6,502 nt of DNA from Candidatus Delongbacteria bacterium (GTDB lineage: Bacteria; UBA4055). Shown in pieces: positions 1 to 6,502 of this stretch (position 1 is its first letter; every line of letters begins with the position of its first letter). The stretch covers positions 1 through 6,502 of the forward strand of contig JAKLPX010000322.1 in assembly GCA_022013635.1 (NCBI GenBank), written 5' to 3'. Both the position numbers and the translations under genes were made by a program. Below the pieces are notes generated by a model. That model ran no database searches, had not been told where the DNA came from, and saw nothing but the letters and a program-made list of their open reading frames with translations.

Positions 1-1
1 T

Positions 2-916
2 CTACAGAGACTGGTTGACCCTATCTGGACAATAAGCTGGTTTTACGCTTCATCTAAACAGGCTTTCCGTTATGTTGACAGACTGCAGGAAACAGATATT
101 ACCGAATTTGATTATCCTGAGAATAACGGCGATAAAGTGAATTTATCCGATTTTCTTGATTTAAAAATTGAGAATCTTTCCTTCAGATATGACGATTCTG
201 AAAAGGATATTTTAAGCGGTATCTCATTCGAACTCAAAAAGGGCGAAAGCATTGCCGTAGTAGGGCCTTTGGGAAGCGGAAAATCTACCCTTTTGGAAAT
301 TATAGCAGGCAACCTTATAACCGGTCAGGGAAATATTTTCATAAACGGAACTCCGATAAAAAATATAGCACACGAGTCACTCGCATCAGTTATAGGCTAT
401 ATAAAACAGGAAAATGTACTTTTCTCCGAAACAATAAAAAACAATCTCGAACTCGGCGATAAATTTACAGACGAAGAGATCGTAAAAGGCCTTGATACGG
501 CCATAATGACCGAAGAAATAAAATCATTTCCGAAAGGGCTCGAAACAGTACTCGGACAAAAAGGCTTAAGTTTGTCCGGCGGTCAGAAACAGAGAGTTTC
601 AATAGCGAGAACGCTGATCAGAAAGCCGAAACTTCTGCTCATGGACGATTGCACAGCCGCAATGGATGCCAATACCGAAAAAACATTCTGGGAAAACTTC
701 AGGAAAAACCTTCCCGACACAAGCTGCATAATCGTAACGCACAGATTGGCGACCGCATCTCACGCAGATAAGGTTTTAGTAATAGACGATAATACGGTTA
801 AAGAATTCGATACGGTTCAGAACCTAAAAAAGCACGGCACATTATTCATGAAGATCATGACCGGCGATCTCGATCACGATGTCATCGAGGAAGTGAGCCT
901 GAGGAATAAAGTGTAG
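2..916 (+). CDS. ABC exporter, C-terminal part (end of membrane domain plus nucleotide-binding domain), degenerate catalytic site; 5' truncated
   Basis: The frame is open from the left edge, so this is the last 304 residues of a longer protein. The GTG at 137 is not a real start, because codons before it read as the end of the last membrane helix and the linker typical of exporter-type ABC proteins. The ATP-binding domain follows: A-loop Tyr in FRYDD, Walker A GPLGSGKS (263-286), Q-loop in IKQENVLF, signature LSGGQ (572-586), Walker B LLLMD with Asp at 647-649 in the catalytic Glu position (MDDCTAAMD), and switch His in VTHRLA (740-742). The x-loop is GQKG rather than the usual GERG type. Asp for Glu together with an intact LSGGQ is the known pattern of the degenerate-site subunit of heterodimeric exporters (TM287-like), which work in the inner membrane. 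Substrate is unknown. The partner subunit would be expected upstream, outside the window. No terminator is seen before hutI. Confidence 0.93.
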   Translation, partial: LQRLVDPIWTISWFYASSKQAFRYVDRLQETDITEFDYPENNGDKVNLSDFLDLKIENLSFRYDDSEKDILSGISFELKKGESIAVVGPLGSGKSTLLEIIAGNLITGQGNIFINGTPIKNIAHESLASVIGYIKQENVLFSETIKNNLELGDKFTDEEIVKGLDTAIMTEEIKSFPKGLETVLGQKGLSLSGGQKQRVSIARTLIRKPKLLLMDDCTAAMDANTEKTFWENFRKNLPDTSCIIVTHRLATASHADKVLVIDDNTVKEFDTVQNLKKHGTLFMKIMTGDLDHDVIEEVSLRNKV

Positions 917-925
917 AGGAAATAA

Positions 926-957
926 ATTGATTTCTTTAATTATCTTACTTACTTTTG
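926..957 (+). promoter_or_regulatory. Possible hutI promoter resembling the Bacteroidota type
   Basis: ATTG at 926-929 and TACTTTTG at 950-957 are 20 bases apart. The second element fits the TAnnTTTG consensus of Bacteroidota promoters exactly and the first is one base from TTTG. Transcription would start about 25 bases before the hutI ATG. In an AT-rich gap this could be chance, and the strong Shine-Dalgarno sequences elsewhere in the window do not favour Bacteroidota. Confidence 0.2.
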
Positions 958-975
958 ACAGATAATAATTCACGC

Positions 976-984
976 GGGGAAAAA
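976..984 (+). promoter_or_regulatory. Ribosome binding site deciding the hutI start
   Basis: GGGGA at 976-980, within a purine run to 984, ends seven bases before the ATG at 988. It supports ATG 988 over the in-frame TTG at 955, which would add eleven residues unlike any part of the amidohydrolase fold. Confidence 0.55.
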
Positions 985-987
985 GTG

Positions 988-2235
988 ATGAATAGTCTGA
1001 TAATCAATAACATAGGAAAATTATTTAATCCGAAAGAAAATTCGTTCGGAAAAATTGATATTATTGAAAATTGTTCCGTTATAATAAAGAACGGAAAAAT
1101 TGACGAAATTGTAGGTAACGAGATTGAAATTAATGCGATAAGATTAGAGAACTATGAAGTAATTGATGCCGAAGGAATGTCTGTTATTCCCGGCTTTGTT
1201 GATTCCCACGCACATCCGATTTTTGCCGCATTGAGAGATAAGGAATTTGAGATGATGAACGCGGGAATGTCCTATATTGATATTGCCAAAGCAGGCGGAG
1301 GGATAAAGAACAGCGTAAAAAAATTAAGAGCGATGACCGAGAATGAGCTTTATAAAGTATCTTTAGGAAGGATGAAGGAATTTTTAAAATTCGGTACGAC
1401 GACGCTTGAAGCTAAGTCGGGCTATGGATTGACCTTGAATGACGAAATTAAGATGCTTAAAGTGATTAAAAGGCTGAATGAGACATTGGAAATTGACCTG
1501 ATACCGACATTTTTAGGCGCGCATGATATTCCCGATGAGTTCAAAGATGACAGAGAAGGCTATATCAGCCTGTTAATTAATGAAATGATACCTAAAATCG
1601 CCGAAGAGAAATTAGCCGTAGCCTGCGATATTTTTATTGAGAAAAATTACTTTACGGTTGAAGAAGGCAGAAGAATACTGACGGCGGCGAAAGAACATGG
1701 ACTTGAGGTAAAAATTCACGCAGATCAGCTTACATGCAACGGAGGCAGCGAACTCGCCGCAGAACTGAGTGCTTTGAGTTCTGATCATCTCGAATACATT
1801 TCAGATAAAGCCATTGACGACATGATAGGGAAGAATGTCGTATTCAACCTGATGCCGGGAGCTTCATTCTTTATCGGAATGCCCGATTATCCGCCTGCAA
1901 GAAAGATAATTGAAAAGGGCGGAATCATAGCTCTGTCAACCGATTTTAATCCCGGTACATGCTACTGCTATTCCCTGCCCTTTATAATGACGATCTCAGC
2001 AATCTATCTCCATATTACCGCCGAAGAACTCTTATGGGCAGCAACTTTAGGCGGCGCAAAAGCTCTAGGGCTTGAAAAATACATAGGCTCATTAGGTAAA
2101 GGCAAAAAAGCGGATCTTCTTATAATGGACATCAAAGAATTAAGCGAAATACCGTATAGCATGGGAATGAACCTTGTCAGGAAAGTAATTAAGAACGGTA
2201 AGATCGCGGAATGTTTGTGCAGTGCAGAAAAATGA
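988..2235 (+). CDS. hutI: Imidazolonepropionase (third step of histidine degradation)
   Basis: This cytoplasmic metal-dependent amidohydrolase hydrolyses 4-imidazolone-5-propionate to N-formimino-L-glutamate. From ATG 988 the product has 415 residues, the usual HutI length, and begins with the expected beta-strand (SLIINNIGKLF). Visible motifs are PGFVDSHAHP with metal ligands His74 and His76, Arg83 in the following segment, GTTTLEAKSGYGL (136-148), TFLGAHDIP with His179, KIHADQ with ligand His244, SSDHLEY with His267, and STDFNPG with ligand Asp319. The C-terminal GSLGKGKKADLLI is typical of the family. Gln247 stands where many HutI proteins, such as the Bacillus enzyme, have Glu; Gln is also found in proteobacterial members. 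No hutH, hutU or formiminoglutamate gene is in view, so it is either an isolated hut gene or the others lie elsewhere. The gene converges with the minus-strand lipoprotein gene 45 bases downstream. Confidence 0.95.
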   Translation: MNSLIINNIGKLFNPKENSFGKIDIIENCSVIIKNGKIDEIVGNEIEINAIRLENYEVIDAEGMSVIPGFVDSHAHPIFAALRDKEFEMMNAGMSYIDIAKAGGGIKNSVKKLRAMTENELYKVSLGRMKEFLKFGTTTLEAKSGYGLTLNDEIKMLKVIKRLNETLEIDLIPTFLGAHDIPDEFKDDREGYISLLINEMIPKIAEEKLAVACDIFIEKNYFTVEEGRRILTAAKEHGLEVKIHADQLTCNGGSELAAELSALSSDHLEYISDKAIDDMIGKNVVFNLMPGASFFIGMPDYPPARKIIEKGGIIALSTDFNPGTCYCYSLPFIMTISAIYLHITAEELLWAATLGGAKALGLEKYIGSLGKGKKADLLIMDIKELSEIPYSMGMNLVRKVIKNGKIAECLCSAEK

Positions 2236-2280
2236 TGATAATTGTTCCATAACCGGTATTCACGGCGTTATCCTTGGCTG

Positions 2281-3495
2281 TTATTTCTTTACAGGGAAGA
2301 TATTGATCCTGTCTCCGCGATTTTCGTAATCAAAACCCTTTCCGTATATCTTGCTTTCAAGCTCATCGCCGATTGAACTGATATATTCGTCAACTGAATT
2401 AGTTATCCAGACATTATATTCTTCGTAAGATACTTTCTTTAACTCTTTAGCCTTTGCCGTCAGAATGTCTTGCAGCAGTTGCTTATATTCCCTGCCTTCA
2501 GGAAGTCCGCTGAACATCAAAATATACTGCTTTCCCTTGTCAAGCTGTTCTACCCAATATCCTTTTACCTGATTCATGATAAGTGGCATGAGTTTTTTAA
2601 CGGATTGATCAATGTTCGCGTCATAAGCCGTATTATTTCCCCAAATCTCGTCAGAGTATCCGTTCTGCACACCCAAAAGTTTTGCCGTTGAAGCGTTAAA
2701 TACTTTTGCAGTAGCTTTAGCTTTCTTCTTTCCGTTACCGAGATCTTCCAGAACGATAGCTACGGTCACATATATATCAGCTTTTAATTTCTTTGCCAGA
2801 ATTTCAGCCATGTCAACATCTTCGTTCAAAGCTACCTGCTTCATACTCATGTCGTCTTCGATCAAAGCGTTTAACTGGTCAAGATCATAGATATTGTATC
2901 TGTTTATTGTAAAATACTGATTGATCTGATTGATTGCCTGTTCGGTATATCTTTTATCATAAGGAATTCCCTTTGGCTGATAAAATACGACCATAGAAGG
3001 ATTTCCTATCTGCGCCAGAAGAATACCAAGTGCTTCGAGATCGCTCATCAATATATCTTTTGTGACTGCCGCTCTGATCGTTACAGTCCAGCTTCCGTCA
3101 GCTTCCCTTGCCTGATCAATAACTGAATATGATTTAACAAATCCTTCGCTTTTTGCGAGAATCTTATCCTTAACGGTCATATAATTCTGCATTTCCTGTT
3201 CGGAAACAAGATAGGTTCCGATAGCTGTTTCTATCGCGTTCCTCTGAGCGGCTCTGACAGCACTGTCCCTGTCCGCTCCGATACCTGTAACCTCAACTTC
3301 GGTAATATTCTGATCGTGCGAATACTGGCTTATCTGGTTGCCGGTTGTCAGTTTCTTTTCTGCCTGTACTTCCTGTACCACAGACTGGTCATCAATCTCA
3401 TCCTGATCTTTTTCCATAGGTGAAACATATTTTACTGTGACGCAAGATGATAAAATAAACATAATTATCAGTATCAGAGACATTTTCAGCTTCAT
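2281..3495 (-). CDS. Lipoprotein with FlgT-N-like and TolB/CsgG-like domains, paralogue of the neighbouring secreted protein
   Basis: The 404-residue product has a short hydrophobic signal peptide ending in the lipobox LSSC (15-18), so Cys18 is the predicted lipidation site. Val19 is not the Asp that retains lipoproteins in the inner membrane in enterobacteria, so outer-membrane sorting is plausible. Residues 19-60 form a polar, acidic spacer (KDQDEIDDQ). Residues 64-146 (TEVEVTGIGADRDSAVRAAQ, RNAIETAIG, a helix with SEGFVKSY, a closing strand WTVTIRAAV) resemble the FlgT N-terminal family. Residues 166-312 (NPSMVVFY, YDLDQL, LKADIYVTVAI) look like an alpha/beta TolB-N/CsgG-like domain; together they also recall DUF6175. 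Residues 322-404 form a third small alpha/beta module. AAGGAG lies six bases before the ATG. A terminator at 3571-3600 separates it from the upstream gene, so it probably has its own promoter. The function is unknown; a structural or adaptor role in the envelope is inferred. Confidence 0.85.
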   Translation of the reverse strand: MKLKMSLILIIMFILSSCVTVKYVSPMEKDQDEIDDQSVVQEVQAEKKLTTGNQISQYSHDQNITEVEVTGIGADRDSAVRAAQRNAIETAIGTYLVSEQEMQNYMTVKDKILAKSEGFVKSYSVIDQAREADGSWTVTIRAAVTKDILMSDLEALGILLAQIGNPSMVVFYQPKGIPYDKRYTEQAINQINQYFTINRYNIYDLDQLNALIEDDMSMKQVALNEDVDMAEILAKKLKADIYVTVAIVLEDLGNGKKKAKATAKVFNASTAKLLGVQNGYSDEIWGNNTAYDANIDQSVKKLMPLIMNQVKGYWVEQLDKGKQYILMFSGLPEGREYKQLLQDILTAKAKELKKVSYEEYNVWITNSVDEYISSIGDELESKIYGKGFDYENRGDRINIFPVKK

Positions 3496-3533
3496 TGCCG
3501 GCTCCTTATTATAAATTCATTAACAATATGCTA

Positions 3534-3539
3534 ATTATA
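3534..3539 (-). promoter_or_regulatory. Candidate -10 box for the lipoprotein gene
   Basis: On the minus strand these bases read TATAAT, a perfect -10 hexamer, and would place the transcript start about 30 bases before the ATG. No good -35 is seen at 16-18 bases (ATTATT at 17). Its position after the terminator and before an otherwise promoterless gene makes it reasonable. Confidence 0.3.
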
Positions 3540-3570
3540 TTCAGAATTTTCAACTAAATAATTTTTAGGA

Positions 3571-3600
3571 ATAAAAAAGGGCAGATATTAGTCTGCCCTT
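3571..3600 (-). terminator. Rho-independent terminator of the two-gene envelope operon
   Basis: Read on the minus strand, AAGGGCAGA and TCTGCCCTT form a perfect nine-base-pair stem around a six-base loop (CTAATA), followed by a run of T. It begins 15 bases after the stop codon of the 371-residue secreted protein, so it ends the transcript of that gene and of the barrel protein before it. It also isolates the paralogous lipoprotein gene downstream. Confidence 0.9.
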
Positions 3601-3614
3601 AAATTTCTTTACTT

Positions 3615-4730
3615 TTACTTTGTCGGAAAAATATCTATACGGTCGCCTCTGTTGGAATAATCGAAATCCTTTCCTTCGTAGATCTGCTCCTGTATAGCGT
3701 CGCCTATCTTATCAAGGTAATCATCAATCGAAGTATTCAGCCATACCTGATACTCTTCAGTTGAAACTTTCTTGACTTCCTTAGCTTCAGACTGCAAAAC
3801 TCCGAGAATAGCCGCCTTAACTTTTCTTCCCTGAGGAAGTTTGCTGAACAGTATTACATATTGCTTGCCTTTGTCAATCTGTTCTTTCCAGAATCCTTTG
3901 ACCTGATTCATGATCAATGGCATAAGCTTTTTAACAGCCTGATCAATATTGGCATCGAAAGCCGTTGTATTTCCGAATATCTCGTCTGAATATCCGTTCT
4001 GAACTCCCAAAAGTTTTGCTGTGGAAGCATTGAATATCTTTGCCGTAGCTTTGGCTTTCTTCTTTCCGTTCCCGAGATCTTCCAATATCAGCGAGACGGT
4101 AACATAAATATCTGTCTTTAATTTCTTTGCAAGTATCTGTGCCATATCAACATCTTCACCGATAGAGATCTGTTTCATGCTCATGTCGTCTTCGATCATC
4201 GCGTTCAATTGATCCAGATCGTAAACATTATATCTGTTCGTAGTGAAATATTGGTTTATCTGGTTGATCCCCTGCTCAGTAAATCTTTGATCGTAAGGAA
4301 CTCCTTTTGGCGCATAGAAAACGACAAGTGAAGGATTATCTAATTGAGACATCAGAATTCCCAAAGCTTCAAGATCGCTCATTATCATGTCTTTCGTAAC
4401 GGCGGCTTTAATCGTAACTGTCCAGGCTCCGTCGGGTCCTTTTGATTTGTCTTTCAATTCAAAAGATTTTACGAAACCTTCGCTTTTTGCAAGAACCTTA
4501 TCCTTAACTGTCATGTAGTTCTGCATTTCCTGTTCAGACTGCAGGTAAGTTCCTATTGCAGCCCCGATTGCGTTTCTTTTTGCGTCAGTTATCGCATTCT
4601 GCATTGATGATCCGACTCCCTGTACTTCTATTTCTGTTACATTATGATCCTGCATATACGCACTTGTCTGCCCGAAAACAAATGAAACAGTAAGTAAAAT
4701 AAAAGTTAATACTATAGCTTTGATTCTCAT
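3615..4730 (-). CDS. Secreted periplasmic protein with FlgT-N-like and TolB/CsgG-like domains, paralogue of the lipoprotein
   Basis: The 371-residue product begins with a classical signal peptide (MRIKAIVLTFILLTVSFVFG, cleavage likely before or after Gln21) and has no lipobox, so a soluble or peripheral periplasmic protein is expected. It lacks the acidic spacer of the lipoprotein and starts its first domain about residue 31. From there to the end the two align almost without gaps, with roughly two thirds or more of residues identical by eye. The first domain has RNAIGAAIGTYL, EQEMQNYMTVKDK and SEGFVKSF; the second has NPSLVVFY, DLDQLNAMIEDD and TDIYVTVSLILED; a third module ends in NRGDRIDIFPTK. 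GGAG lies six bases before the ATG. The gene starts only 20 bases after the stop of the barrel-protein gene and is followed by a strong terminator, so the two form an operon. No enzyme motif is visible. A role as a periplasmic partner of the barrel protein is an inference. Confidence 0.85.
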   Translation of the reverse strand: MRIKAIVLTFILLTVSFVFGQTSAYMQDHNVTEIEVQGVGSSMQNAITDAKRNAIGAAIGTYLQSEQEMQNYMTVKDKVLAKSEGFVKSFELKDKSKGPDGAWTVTIKAAVTKDMIMSDLEALGILMSQLDNPSLVVFYAPKGVPYDQRFTEQGINQINQYFTTNRYNVYDLDQLNAMIEDDMSMKQISIGEDVDMAQILAKKLKTDIYVTVSLILEDLGNGKKKAKATAKIFNASTAKLLGVQNGYSDEIFGNTTAFDANIDQAVKKLMPLIMNQVKGFWKEQIDKGKQYVILFSKLPQGRKVKAAILGVLQSEAKEVKKVSTEEYQVWLNTSIDDYLDKIGDAIQEQIYEGKDFDYSNRGDRIDIFPTK

Positions 4731-4750
4731 ACTAAACTCCGATTTTATTA

Positions 4751-6313
4751 TTATAGTGTATAACCTAGTCCGACTCTGAAAACGAAACCTGAAGGTGTAA
4801 GCCAGCCTTCGCCGGCGTATTCGGTTTCATATTTTGTATCTATTAATTCAGATACTTCATCTCCGTTTTCATTAAGAAGTTCGCCATAGAATCTGAATCC
4901 TGCTCCAGCATCGAAAAGTAAATTTTTGTTGATCATATAGTTAATTCCCGCCTTAACTTTGCCTCCGACAGAATAAAAATCTCCATCCAAATCTTGGAAA
5001 TTATCACTTTTTGAAGTCATTGCCAGATAACCGATATCTCCTCCAATGTACCAGCCGAACTGCCTTTTGAAAAATTTCTTTGTTATACCGAATTCAGCGA
5101 TCACTGAAGATGTTTCGAACTCATCAGTTCCGTAATCATCAGTTATACTTCCCAACTGCGCGGTCAATAGATCTGCTGAAACATTAAGATAAAGTTCTGG
5201 AATTTTTACGAATTTAGCAACATCGTACTCAAGATTTATTCCTACGAAGCCATTGACATTTTCTTCAACTAATTCTGTATCACCTGCTGTGTAATCTGTA
5301 TCTCCCCAGAATTTGAAGCTGTTAGCTCCGCCATTTATGAAAATATTAAGTCCGACGAGCGGATACTCGTAGCACTGATCGTATTCATTATATAATTCCT
5401 CTTCTTTCTGTCTTTTGGGGTTGGTTACAATAAGAAGCTGTGAAACAGATTCCTGATCTTTGATTTTTCTTACTTTCATAAAGCCGGTTTCGACATATTT
5501 TTCGCTGCCTGAAGCGTCTTTTTCAAAATAACCTACTGTGTAAGCATCATCCATATTTATGCCGACATTTTTACCGAAATTGAAAGATATTTCGTCTTTT
5601 TTCGGTTCGGCTTTCGTTACTAAAGCTTTTATCTTGAAAACATCCAGCTTCCTGACTTCCTTTTCGAGGAATAAAAGCATTCCGTTCGTAGCTGATTTTA
5701 CTGCTTCAACTCTCTTATCTTTCTTCTTATCTTTTAATAAGTCAATATCAAAAAGATTTCCAAAAGCATTTGAACCTTTCGCACTGACTGTCGAAATCAG
5801 CAGCGGTTCCCAGACTGGAGCTTCAACTGTTCCGGTATTTGTTGCTGAATAAACCTCAAGTATTACGCTGAGCGCTACTGTAAAATCGTCGCTGTCTTTC
5901 TTTTTTGCTATTACATAAGTCTCCAAAGTGGGAAAGAAAATGTATGCGCCGCTGATGATTTTATCAACATTCTCGCCCGTAACGAAATTCGTTCCGTAAT
6001 ACTCGTTTTTGATATCCCACTGTTTTGCGGCTCTTTCTTCGATCTTTGTCGAAGTATATTCTTTCACGATCTCAAAAAGCATTGCAGGATCGGTAACTCC
6101 GGCCGGAATAGGGTTGTAATCAAAACGGCCCATTCCTACAAATTTGTCGAAAATCATCTCGTATATCTGATCAATATCCTGATTTGCTGCCATTTTGGCA
6201 GCGTCGAGAACATCAAGTTTAAATACGGAAATTGATTTCCTGTCATACTCCTCCATCTTTGCGTTCAATACAAACAGCGCAAAAATGATAACGACGATGA
6301 TTGATTTTTTCAT
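4751..6313 (-). CDS. Predicted outer-membrane protein: CsgG/TolB-like domain, FlgT-C-like module and C-terminal beta-barrel
   Basis: The 520-residue product has a signal peptide of about 18 residues (ends VLNA). Residues 26-225 resemble CsgG/TolB-N-type domains: an opening strand SISVFKLDVL, a helix, then KFVGMGRFDYNPI, later GAYIFFP and a strand pair VALSVILEVYSA, with a closing helix before 225. Residues 226-300 (KIKALVTK, then ISFNFGKNVGINMDDAYTV) look like the small beta module at the FlgT C-terminus, where the GKNVGI turn is typical. From about 318 to the end there are eight alternating amphipathic strands (near 318-331, 354-368, 372-386, 401-415, 419-432, 446-461, 465-477, 509-520) with polar loops, and the chain ends in FRVGLGYTL. 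This suggests a small outer-membrane barrel. GAGGAG lies eight bases before the ATG. It is the first gene of an operon with the secreted paralogue. Family and function are not recognised with certainty; domain names are by-eye resemblance. Confidence 0.82.
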   Translation of the reverse strand: MKKSIIVVIIFALFVLNAKMEEYDRKSISVFKLDVLDAAKMAANQDIDQIYEMIFDKFVGMGRFDYNPIPAGVTDPAMLFEIVKEYTSTKIEERAAKQWDIKNEYYGTNFVTGENVDKIISGAYIFFPTLETYVIAKKKDSDDFTVALSVILEVYSATNTGTVEAPVWEPLLISTVSAKGSNAFGNLFDIDLLKDKKKDKRVEAVKSATNGMLLFLEKEVRKLDVFKIKALVTKAEPKKDEISFNFGKNVGINMDDAYTVGYFEKDASGSEKYVETGFMKVRKIKDQESVSQLLIVTNPKRQKEEELYNEYDQCYEYPLVGLNIFINGGANSFKFWGDTDYTAGDTELVEENVNGFVGINLEYDVAKFVKIPELYLNVSADLLTAQLGSITDDYGTDEFETSSVIAEFGITKKFFKRQFGWYIGGDIGYLAMTSKSDNFQDLDGDFYSVGGKVKAGINYMINKNLLFDAGAGFRFYGELLNENGDEVSELIDTKYETEYAGEGWLTPSGFVFRVGLGYTL

Positions 6314-6351
6314 ACAGAGTTCTCCTCATAAAATTTCATTAGTTTTTCTCG

Positions 6352-6397
6352 TTTTATAATTACCGCATAAAATACGGAAAATAATTTCAGTTGGCAA
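6352..6397 (-). promoter_or_regulatory. Possible promoter region of the barrel-protein operon
   Basis: Two overlapping readings exist on the minus strand. TTGCCA (6397-6392) is followed after 17 bases by TATTTT (6374-6369); TTTCCG (6380-6375) is followed after 17 bases by TATAAA (6357-6352). Both lie between the stop of the edge gene and the start at 6313. Neither is strong enough to choose, and read-through from the edge gene is also possible. Confidence 0.25.
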
Positions 6398-6399
6398 GA

Positions 6400-6502
6400 T
6401 TAATAATTCACTCTCATATTATAAATTTTCATATCATAATCCTGAAAAAGTTCCTTCCCCTCATAAAAGAATTTCATTCCGTAATAAGAATTCTCGTCAA
6501 AA
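6400..6502 (-). CDS. C-terminal end of an unidentified protein, cut by the right edge
   Basis: On the minus strand one frame is open from the right edge (first full codon 6501-6499) to a TAA at 6402-6400, giving 33 residues; the other two frames close within a few codons. The peptide is rich in aromatic and charged residues (ENSYYGMKFFYEGKEL, then DYDMKIYNMRVNY) and looks like real protein rather than random AT-rich translation. The alternating pattern near its end and the final Tyr would suit a last beta-strand, but this is too short for a call. The 86-base gap to the barrel-protein gene has no terminator, so co-transcription is possible. Confidence 0.5.
   Translation of the reverse strand, partial: FDENSYYGMKFFYEGKELFQDYDMKIYNMRVNY

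Noticed and set aside
112..312. Minus-strand open frame inside the ABC transporter gene
   Set aside because: It lies opposite a well-conserved ATP-binding domain, has no ribosome site or recognisable protein features, and is best seen as an antisense shadow. The plus-strand frames at 2470-2691 and 5559-5852 were rejected for the same reason.
955..960. Perfect TTGACA before hutI as a -35 box, with the TTG also an in-frame start codon
   Set aside because: No -10-like hexamer lies 16-18 bases downstream (the sequence there is GGGGAAAA), and ATG 988 has a better ribosome site and family-like N-terminus.
2236..2280. Bidirectional terminator between the convergent hutI and lipoprotein genes
   Set aside because: Only a weak ATAAC/GTTAT pairing with mismatches and no T run on either strand.
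3508..3513. TATAAT on the minus strand as the -10 box of the lipoprotein gene
   Set aside because: It abuts the AAGGAG at 3507-3502, so a transcript starting from it would lack the ribosome binding site.
4751..6313. Curli secretion channel CsgG
   Set aside because: CsgG is a lipoprotein of about 260 residues whose barrel is built by strands within the domain from several subunits. This protein has no lipobox, is twice as long and has a separate C-terminal barrel, and no other csg gene is present.
6363..6377. Small inverted repeat CCGCAT-AAA-ATACGG as terminator or operator
   Set aside because: Six-base stem with a mismatch, no T run, and no second copy; below what can be supported.

Overview
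The window is an AT-rich piece of bacterial chromosome, very probably from a Gram-negative (diderm) organism. The minus-strand genes encode a signal-peptidase-II lipoprotein, a secreted periplasmic protein and a protein whose C-terminal third looks like an outer-membrane beta-barrel. Strong Shine-Dalgarno sequences (AAGGAG, GAGGAG, GGAG) precede these genes, which argues against a typical Bacteroidota genome. An uncultured lineage of the wider FCB group, such as a Cloacimonadota- or Delongbacteria-like phylum, is a guess only. No RNA genes, mobile elements, CRISPR arrays or gene-free stretches over 300 bases are visible.

Left part (1-2235, plus strand): the 3' part of an ABC exporter gene, cut by the left edge, then a complete imidazolonepropionase gene (hutI) after a 71-base gap. 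The ABC nucleotide-binding domain has Asp where the catalytic Glu should be but keeps a perfect LSGGQ. That is the pattern of the degenerate-site half of heterodimeric ABC exporters, so its partner is probably just outside the window. HutI keeps its metal-ligand residues and is probably functional, but no other histidine-degradation gene is in view.

Right part (2281-6502, minus strand, convergent with hutI): read in its own direction, it begins with the last 33 codons of an unidentified protein at the right edge. Next is a 520-residue exported protein (CsgG/TolB-like N-terminal half, FlgT-C-like module, predicted eight-stranded barrel). Twenty bases later comes a 371-residue secreted protein with a FlgT-N-like domain, followed by a clear intrinsic terminator. 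Last is a 404-residue lipoprotein that is a close paralogue of the 371-residue protein.

The most interesting part is this three-gene envelope cluster. Domain types that resemble the three domains of the flagellar H-ring protein FlgT are spread over separate proteins, joined to an outer-membrane barrel, and the FlgT-N-like component is present twice with two different export signals. A plausible reading is an uncharacterised outer-membrane-associated periplasmic complex. The domain assignments are by eye and need profile or structure comparison.
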